Source of the DNA: Propionibacteriaceae bacterium | GTDB lineage: Bacteria; Actinomycetota; Actinomycetes; Propionibacteriales; Propionibacteriaceae | DNA: 12,121 nucleotides | Direction of reading: 5' to 3' | Assembly (NCBI GenBank): GCA_021323255.1 | Contig: JAJTCL010000046.1 | Coordinates: 1-12,121, forward strand | Shown: positions 7,162 to 12,121 of the stretch, piece by piece | Position numbering within the stretch: the stretch's first letter is position 1 | How the letters are laid out: every line of letters starts with the position of its first letter | Position numbers and translations under genes: made by a program | Notes under the pieces: model-generated | Seen by the model: the letters and a program-made list of their open reading frames with translations, nothing else | Told to the model about the DNA's origin: nothing | Database searches by the model: none

Positions 7162-7179
7162 ATGGGGACATTGCGGTGA
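7162..7179 (+). other. Possible five-codon leader ORF overlapping the lgt start
   Basis: ATG-GGG-ACA-TTG-CGG-TGA encodes MGTLR. It follows an AAGGAAG-like purine stretch (7145-7151) by about 10 nt, and its TGA overlaps the proposed lgt GTG as GTGA, the same 4-nt geometry as other junctions here. No comparably spaced Shine-Dalgarno precedes the lgt GTG itself. This could be how ribosomes are delivered to lgt. It is very short and could be coincidence, or lgt may start at ATG 7203. Confidence 0.25.
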
Positions 7180-8153
7180 CGGTCAGCTGGGCACCCGCTG
7201 TGATGTCCATCCCCAGTCCTAGCACGAACATCTGGTACATCGGCGCCTTCCCGCTCCGCGCGTACGCGCTGTGCATCATCGCCGGAATCATCGTTGCGCT
7301 GATCATCGCAACCCGGCGGTGGCAAGCCCGAGGTGGCACCGGCGACAGCATGGAACTGATGGTGGTGGTCGGCGTGCCTTTCGGGATAGTCGGCGCGCGC
7401 CTCTACCACGTGATCACCGACTACCAGCTCTACTTCGGCCCAGGGCGGCAACCGCTGGACGCCCTGAAGATCTGGCAAGGAGGCCTCGGGGTCTGGGGCG
7501 CCATTGCGTTCGGCGTGCTCGGCGGCTACCTGGTGGCACGGCGTCGCAAGATCGCCTTCCCTGCGGTGCTCGATGCCATCGCACCAGCGATCCTGGTGGC
7601 CCAGGCCATCGGCAGGCTGGGCAACTGGTTCAACCAGGAGCTGTTCGGCCGACCCACCACATTGCCGTGGGGGCTGGAAATCGCAACCGACTACCGCCCG
7701 GCCGGATACACCCAGTTCGCCACATTCCACCCGACTTTCCTGTACGAGATCCTGTGGAGTCTTGCGGCCGCGCTTCTGCTGGTCTGGCTGGACCGACGGT
7801 TCCGGCTCGGTCACGGTAAGGTCTTCGCGCTCTACGTCATGCTGTACTGCGCCGGTCGGTTCTGGATCGAGGCACTGCGGATCGATACTGTCAACGAGAT
7901 CGGCGGATTTCGCCTCAACAACTACACCGCACTGATCGGTTTCGTCGTCGCACTCGTCTGGTTCATCTGGCTGATCCGTAACAGACCGGGTCGGGAAGAA
8001 ATCGTCGAGGGCATCGGGCTGAGTGTGGAATCTATTGCCGAAAGCACCGCGACGAAGACTTCCTCAGCCGACGAGGCGCTTGAGGCAGACGAGTTGCCCG
8101 GCAACGACGTGGCAAGCCCAGCAACAACCCAAGACCCCAGCTCTCGGGGGTAG
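7176..8153 (+). CDS. lgt: Prolipoprotein diacylglyceryl transferase
   Basis: Lgt transfers diacylglycerol from phosphatidylglycerol to the lipobox cysteine of prolipoproteins, the first step of lipoprotein maturation, in the cytoplasmic membrane. The 325 residues contain about seven hydrophobic segments. The Lgt signature GRLGNWFNQELFG is at 146-158, with R147, N150 and E155. The GRFWIEALR element (227-235) has the second essential Arg (R228) and E232. The segment matching the E. coli HGG motif reads GVWGA (105-109), so the E. coli catalytic His is replaced by Trp; I believe this is usual in actinobacterial Lgt. The tail after about residue 270 is hydrophilic and acidic with no recognised domain. 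The start is uncertain: GTG 7176 extends the protein, while ATG 7203 (Met10, MSIPSP) resembles mycobacterial N-termini. The SCO lipoprotein encoded upstream would be a substrate. Confidence 0.96.
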   Translation: MTVSWAPAVMSIPSPSTNIWYIGAFPLRAYALCIIAGIIVALIIATRRWQARGGTGDSMELMVVVGVPFGIVGARLYHVITDYQLYFGPGRQPLDALKIWQGGLGVWGAIAFGVLGGYLVARRRKIAFPAVLDAIAPAILVAQAIGRLGNWFNQELFGRPTTLPWGLEIATDYRPAGYTQFATFHPTFLYEILWSLAAALLLVWLDRRFRLGHGKVFALYVMLYCAGRFWIEALRIDTVNEIGGFRLNNYTALIGFVVALVWFIWLIRNRPGREEIVEGIGLSVESIAESTATKTSSADEALEADELPGNDVASPATTQDPSSRG

Positions 8154-8167
8154 TTTCTCTGCTCGCG

Positions 8168-8191
8168 CGGCGCCCAGGGAAGCTGGTGCCG
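8168..8191 (+). terminator. Stem-loop 1 downstream of lgt (candidate terminator)
   Basis: CGGCGCC pairs with GGTGCCG (one G-T wobble). After a one-base bulge (C8175), the pairs A-T and G-C extend the stem to nine pairs around a GGAAG loop. It starts 15 nt after the lgt stop. No T-tract follows, so T-less termination is inferred from position and stem strength only. Confidence 0.45.
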
Positions 8192-8205
8192 TCGTCACTC
8201 TTCGC

Positions 8206-8228
8206 GAACGACGCTAGTTGCGTTGTTC
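8206..8228 (+). terminator. Stem-loop 2 downstream of lgt (candidate tandem terminator or operator)
   Basis: GAACGACGC pairs with GCGTTGTTC over nine positions (one G-T wobble) with loop TAGTT. At DNA level this is an inverted repeat with a single mismatch. It sits 14 nt after stem-loop 1, so a tandem terminator for the lgt end is the simplest reading. A protein-binding dyad is also possible. Confidence 0.45.
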
Positions 8229-8390
8229 ACTCCGCTCTCCGGGGCGGATCGATCCTCCACACAGCTCGCCGCTGGGGCTGGTGCTCGCCACGCTCGCGCC
8301 CTTTTGTCTAGATCATCAGCGGGCGCCAACCGACGCTCGCAAAGCAGTTTCACATTCCACGATCACGGCCGCGTGCGTTACCCTTTGCAT

Positions 8391-8409
8391 CAACTTTGGG
8401 CCAATGTTG
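8391..8409. promoter_or_regulatory. 19-bp palindrome upstream of gltB, candidate operator
   Basis: The sequence CAACTTTGGGCCAATGTTG has dyad symmetry of the form CAAC-n-TTGG-n-CCAA-n-GTTG. All eight outer and inner pairs match; only the two spacer bases and the centre do not. The one-base centre makes it a poor RNA hairpin but a good binding site for a dimeric regulator. It lies 110-128 nt before the gltB ATG. A weak -10-like TACCCT (8379-8384) with TTCCAC 18 nt upstream (8355-8360) would put a transcript start at about the palindrome, as for a repressor site; this promoter guess is low in confidence. The regulator is unknown, and the site does not look like GlnR or AmtR boxes as I know them. 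Confidence 0.45.
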
Positions 8410-8507
8410 TCCTGCAAGCTCTGTAGCGCGCACGTTCGCCCCGAAGCTGTGCCGCTCAGCCGTAACCCGTGACGGAGGCCCCCGACTCTGCCACTGGCGT
8501 CGACAAC

Positions 8508-8512
8508 GGGAG
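8508..8512 (+). promoter_or_regulatory. Ribosome binding site of gltB
   Basis: GGGAG is 7 nt before ATG 8520. It supports this start, which gives a 25-residue propeptide before the catalytic cysteine. Confidence 0.6.
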
Positions 8513-8519
8513 TTTGTTT

Positions 8520-11500
8520 ATGACAACTGCTCATGCCCTCTCGAGGATCCGCAAGGCTGAGGGCCTTTACGATCCGGCCTTCGAACATGATTCCTGTGGC
8601 GTCGCCTTTGTCGCGACCCTGACTGGAGTCCCCAGCCGAGACATCATCGACCAGGGCCTCGAGGCGTTGAGCAATCTGGACCATCGCGGTGCGGTTGGTG
8701 CTGACCCCAAGACCGGCGACGGCGCCGGGATGCTGCTGCAGATTCCGGATGACTTCTTCCGTGGTGAAGTGGATTTCGATCTCCCGCGACAGGGCGAATA
8801 CGCCGTTGGCAACGCTTTCCTCCCCACCGATCCCGAGCTGGCGGCCAAGGCCAAGGCCAACATCGAGCAGATTGCATCGGAAGAGAACCTGTCTGTTCTC
8901 GGCTGGCGCCGAGTCCCCACCAACGACTCAACGCTGAGCGACCTCACCAGATCGAACATGCCCTACTTCGAGCAGCTGTTCCTGGCCGCGCAGGGCACAC
9001 CATTGCGAGGCCTCGCATTGGATCGGCTGGCCTACTGCCTGCGGCGCAGGGCACAGCACGAGACTGGCATCTACTTCGCGTCCCTGTCGTGCCGCACCAT
9101 CGTCTACAAGGGCATGTTGACCACCGCGCAGTTACCGCAGGTCTTCCCTGAGCTGCTTGATGATCGGATGGCGAGCGCCCTCGTCGTGGTCCACTCCCGG
9201 TTCTCCACCAACACCTTCCCCGCCTGGGAGCTGGCCCATCCGTTCCGGATGATCGCTCACAACGGTGAGATCAATACCGTGATGGGCAATCGCAACTGGA
9301 TGCGTGCCCGCGAGGCATTGCTGGCCAGCGATGTCATTCCCGGCGATCTGGAGCGGTTGTTCCCGATCTGTACGCCCGACGCGTCAGACTCGGCCTCCTT
9401 CGACGAAGTGGTGGAGCTACTGCATCTGGGTGGGCGTTCGCTGCCACACGCCATGCTGATGATGATTCCGGAGGCCTGGGAGAACAACCCGCAGATGGAT
9501 CAGGCCCGCCGCGACTTCTACGCCTTCCATTCCTGCCTGATGGAGCCGTGGGACGGCCCAGCTGGAGTGGTGTTCACCGACGGCACCGTGGTGGGCGGCG
9601 TGCTGGATCGCAACGGCCTGCGTCCCGGGCGATTCTGGGTGACCGATGACGGCTTGGTGGTGCTGGCGTCAGAGGCCGGAGTGCTGGACATCCCGCAGGA
9701 CAAGATCATCCAGAAGGGCCGGCTGCAGCCCGGCCGGATGTTTCTTGTGGATCTTGACAAGCATCGCATCGTGTCCGACGAGGAGATCAAGGCCGAGCTC
9801 GCCGCAGCTGCACCGTACGGTGAGTGGCTCATCGGGGGCAGGATCTTGCTCTCCGACCTGCCCGATAGAGAGCACGTGGTCCACACCCATGCCTCGGTGA
9901 CTCGTCGTCAGCAGGTTTTCGGCTACACCGAAGAGGAGTTGCGGCTGATCTTGGCCCCGATGGCCTCCACTGGTGTCGAGCCGCTCGGTTCCATGGGTAC
10001 GGACACACCGTTGGCAGCGCTCAGTGACAAGCCGCGGCTGCTGTTCGACTACTTCGCCCAACTCTTCGCCCAGGTGACCAACCCCCCGTTGGATGCGATC
10101 CGCGAGGAGTTGGTGACCTCGCTGTACAACACGATCGGTCCGGAATGTAACCTGCTCGAGCCCAGTCCCGCCTCCTGCCGCCGCTTGGTGTTGCCGTTCC
10201 CGGTGCTGGACGACGATGCCCTGAGCAAGATCGTCAAGATCAATCGTGAGGGGGACCTTCCCGGGTATCAGACTTATGTGGCCCGCTGCCTCTACGAGGT
10301 GGGCGGGGGAGCGGCGGCGCTGACTGCCAAGCTGGACGAGCTCTGCGCTGAGATCTCCGCGGCGATCGCGGACGGAGCCAGAATCATTCTGCTGTCCGAT
10401 CGGAATTCGAATGCCGAGCTGGCCCCGATCCCCTCCCTGCTGTTCACCGCAGCGGTGCATCATCATCTGGTCCGGGAGAAGAGCCGGACCCAGGTCGGGT
10501 TGATTGTTGAGGCCGGCGACGTACGCGAGGTGCACCATGTTGCGCTGCTCATCGGCTACGGCGCCGCTGCGGTGAATCCATATCTGGCCATCGAGTCGGT
10601 GGAAGATCTGGCGCGCCACCGGGTCTACACCAGCGTCGAGCCGGAGAAGGCGGTCCGCAACGTCATCAAGGCACTCGGCAAAGGGGTGCTCAAGGTGATG
10701 AGCAAGATGGGTGTCTCAACTGTGGCCTCCTACACCGGGGCCCAAATCTTCGAGGCGCTTGGCCTTTCCCGGGAGGTGGTCGACCGCTATTTCACCGGCA
10801 CCACGAGCAAGCTCGGCGGCGTGACTCTGGAACAGATCGCGGAGGAGGTGCGCAGGCGGCATCTCACCGCGTACCCAAGCGACGGGATACCGCTGGCCCA
10901 CCGGTTGCTGCCCGTCGGTGGTGAATACCAGTGGCGCCGCGAAGGCGAGCCGCACTTGTTCGACCCCGAGACGGTCTTCCGGCTGCAGCATTCGACGCGC
11001 TCAGGCCGCTACGACATCTTCAAGCAATACACCCACCACATCGACACGCAATCCGAGCGGCTGATGACGTTGCGTGGCCTGCTGAAGTTTGCCTCCGATC
11101 GCCCGCCGATTCCGATTGAGGAAGTGGAGCCGGTCAACGAAATCGTCAAGCGCTTCTCTACTGGAGCCATGTCGTACGGCTCGATCAGCAAGGAGGCGCA
11201 CGAGACGCTGGCGATCGCCATGAACAGACTCGGCGGCAAGTCCAACACCGGTGAAGGCGGGGAAGACAAAGATCGTCTCTACGATCCGGAGCGACGCAGC
11301 GCGATCAAGCAAGTCGCCTCGGGTCGCTTCGGCGTCACCTCGGACTATCTCACCAATGCCAGCGATCTCCAGATCAAGATGGCCCAGGGCGCCAAGCCCG
11401 GGGAGGGCGGACAGCTGCCGGGTCAGAAGGTCTATCCGTGGATCGCCACGACGCGACATTCCACACCAGGAGTGGGGCTCATCTCACCGCCTCCCCACCA

Positions 11501-12121
11501 CGACATCTACTCGATCGAAGATCTCAAACAGCTGATCCACGACTTGAAGTGCTCCAACCCGTCCGCCCGGGTGCACGTCAAGCTCGTCGCTGAGGTAGGC
11601 GTCGGTACCGTCGCCGCCGGGGTCGCCAAGGCCAAGGCGGACGTGGTGCTGATCTCCGGTCACGACGGCGGCACGGGCGCGGCACCGCTCACCTCGTTGA
11701 AGCATGCCGGCGGCCCCTGGGAGCTCGGTCTTGCCGAAACGCAGCAGACGTTGCTGCTGAATGGTCTCCGAGACCGGATCGTGGTGCAGGTCGACGGGCA
11801 GCTGAAAACCGGTCGCGACGTGATCATCGGCGCCCTGCTCGGAGCGGAGGAGTTCGGCTTCGCAACTGCTCCGTTGGTAGTCAGCGGTTGCATCATGATG
11901 CGGGTCTGCCATCTTGACACCTGCCCGGTGGGGGTGGCCACGCAGAATACCGAGCTTCGCTCGAAGTTCACCGGTAAGCCAGAGTTCGTGATCAACTTCT
12001 TCGAGTTCATTGCCGAGGAAGTCCGCGAACACCTTGCAGCGCTGGGCTTCCGATCCCTGGCTGAGGCGATCGGCCATGTGGAGGTACTCGATACCACGCG
12101 TGCGGAGGCGCATTGGAAGGC
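8520..12121 (+). CDS. gltB: Glutamate synthase large (alpha) subunit, 3' end outside window
   Basis: GltB makes two glutamates from glutamine and 2-oxoglutarate, using electrons from NADPH delivered through GltD. The frame is open for 1200 codons to the window edge; family length is about 1,500, so the C-terminal GXGXG domain is missing here. Residues 1-25 are a propeptide. C26 (HDSCGVAF) is the N-terminal nucleophile of the type-2 glutaminase domain, with HRGAVGAD (55-62), TGDGAG (65-70), R227 (HSRFSTNTFP), N248/G249 (AHNGEINT) and D290. A central domain follows (about 460-800). The FMN domain has MSYGSISKEAHE (884-895), GGKSNTGEGGE (905-915) and SGHDGGTGAAP (from 1046). C1124, C1130 and C1135 (GCIMMRVCHLDTCPVG) are the 3Fe-4S ligands. 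I translated it codon by codon and found no stop or frameshift. One TTA codon is at 9132. gltD is expected downstream. Confidence 0.98.
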   Translation, partial: MTTAHALSRIRKAEGLYDPAFEHDSCGVAFVATLTGVPSRDIIDQGLEALSNLDHRGAVGADPKTGDGAGMLLQIPDDFFRGEVDFDLPRQGEYAVGNAFLPTDPELAAKAKANIEQIASEENLSVLGWRRVPTNDSTLSDLTRSNMPYFEQLFLAAQGTPLRGLALDRLAYCLRRRAQHETGIYFASLSCRTIVYKGMLTTAQLPQVFPELLDDRMASALVVVHSRFSTNTFPAWELAHPFRMIAHNGEINTVMGNRNWMRAREALLASDVIPGDLERLFPICTPDASDSASFDEVVELLHLGGRSLPHAMLMMIPEAWENNPQMDQARRDFYAFHSCLMEPWDGPAGVVFTDGTVVGGVLDRNGLRPGRFWVTDDGLVVLASEAGVLDIPQDKIIQKGRLQPGRMFLVDLDKHRIVSDEEIKAELAAAAPYGEWLIGGRILLSDLPDREHVVHTHASVTRRQQVFGYTEEELRLILAPMASTGVEPLGSMGTDTPLAALSDKPRLLFDYFAQLFAQVTNPPLDAIREELVTSLYNTIGPECNLLEPSPASCRRLVLPFPVLDDDALSKIVKINREGDLPGYQTYVARCLYEVGGGAAALTAKLDELCAEISAAIADGARIILLSDRNSNAELAPIPSLLFTAAVHHHLVREKSRTQVGLIVEAGDVREVHHVALLIGYGAAAVNPYLAIESVEDLARHRVYTSVEPEKAVRNVIKALGKGVLKVMSKMGVSTVASYTGAQIFEALGLSREVVDRYFTGTTSKLGGVTLEQIAEEVRRRHLTAYPSDGIPLAHRLLPVGGEYQWRREGEPHLFDPETVFRLQHSTRSGRYDIFKQYTHHIDTQSERLMTLRGLLKFASDRPPIPIEEVEPVNEIVKRFSTGAMSYGSISKEAHETLAIAMNRLGGKSNTGEGGEDKDRLYDPERRSAIKQVASGRFGVTSDYLTNASDLQIKMAQGAKPGEGGQLPGQKVYPWIATTRHSTPGVGLISPPPHHDIYSIEDLKQLIHDLKCSNPSARVHVKLVAEVGVGTVAAGVAKAKADVVLISGHDGGTGAAPLTSLKHAGGPWELGLAETQQTLLLNGLRDRIVVQVDGQLKTGRDVIIGALLGAEEFGFATAPLVVSGCIMMRVCHLDTCPVGVATQNTELRSKFTGKPEFVINFFEFIAEEVREHLAALGFRSLAEAIGHVEVLDTTRAEAHWK

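Larger units (their letters stand above)
8154..8519. other. Intergenic region between lgt and gltB
   Basis: No convincing gene lies in these 366 nt; the open frames present (for example from 8218) have no family-like content. It contains two stem-loops close to the lgt end (8168-8191 and 8206-8228), a 10-bp perfect palindrome GGATCGATCC (8246-8255), a 19-bp dyad (8391-8409), and the gltB ribosome binding site. It most likely ends the upstream transcription unit and carries the gltB promoter, which I cannot place securely. Confidence 0.7.

Noticed and set aside
8134..8151. ACCCC/GGGGT stem overlapping the lgt stop codon, followed by TTTCTCT
   Set aside because: Only five pairs, an eight-base loop and a broken T-tract; the two stronger stem-loops downstream explain termination better.
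8274..8305. GGGGC...GCCC followed by TTTT, considered as a classic terminator
   Set aside because: The stem is only four pairs across a 19-nt loop without good internal pairing, so too weak to call.
8218..8472. 84-codon open frame in the lgt-gltB gap
   Set aside because: Arg/Pro/Ser-rich product with no family resemblance and no ribosome binding site. It crosses the 19-bp palindrome and likely promoter region.
8462..8473. GTAAC and GTGAC close together, considered as a GlnR-type site for gltB
   Set aside because: GlnR sites need GTnAC and GaAAc half-sites about 11 bp apart; here the two elements are 7 bp apart and no GaAAc-like half is present.
9669..10619. Antisense open frame of 316 codons opposite gltB
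   Set aside because: GltB motifs run unbroken on the + strand; the antisense product has no recognisable features.

Overview
This window is high-GC actinobacterial (Actinomycetota) chromosome. The evidence is strong G/C preference at third codon positions, frequent GTG and TTG starts, 4-nt start/stop overlaps, and two proteins I know only from Actinobacteria: a Trp-operon-associated membrane protein (TIGR02234-like) and a small HGxxPAAW-like membrane protein. I cannot place the genus. All genes lie on the + strand, and nothing mobile, no tRNA or rRNA, and no CRISPR array is visible.

Region 1 (1-5168) is a tryptophan operon: 3' part of trpE, the Trp-associated membrane protein, the small HGxxxAAW protein, trpC, trpB and trpA. 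No trpG, trpD or trpF is present. That is usual for actinobacterial trpECBA clusters, where trpD and trpG are commonly elsewhere and PriA usually supplies the TrpF reaction.

Region 2 (5165-7091) is coupled directly to trpA by a GTGA overlap. It is a three-gene extracytoplasmic thiol/copper cassette: a SCO1/SenC-type lipoprotein with copper-ligand Cys/Cys/His, a MauE/DoxX-type four-helix membrane protein with a CxC pair, and a membrane-anchored DsbA-like thioredoxin with CPHC. Each gene overlaps the next by 4 nt. This is the most interesting module here: a plausible redox relay for copper-site assembly or disulfide handling, carried at the tail of a tryptophan operon.

Region 3 (7090-8153) holds a hairpin over the dsbA-like stop codon, a possible five-codon leader ORF that overlaps the lgt start, and lgt (prolipoprotein diacylglyceryl transferase). 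Lgt would be the enzyme that lipidates the SCO lipoprotein encoded upstream.

Region 4 (8154-8519) is a 366-nt gene-free stretch. It has two stem-loops just after lgt, likely marking the end of the upstream unit, and a 19-bp near-perfect palindrome about 110 bp before gltB that looks like an operator.

Region 5 (8520-12121) is gltB, the glutamate synthase large subunit. It is open through the end of the window (1200 codons visible, about 300 expected beyond). Together the genes cover Trp synthesis, ammonia assimilation and cell-envelope protein maturation. Most of the content is ordinary core metabolism, and no clearly novel system is proven by sequence alone.
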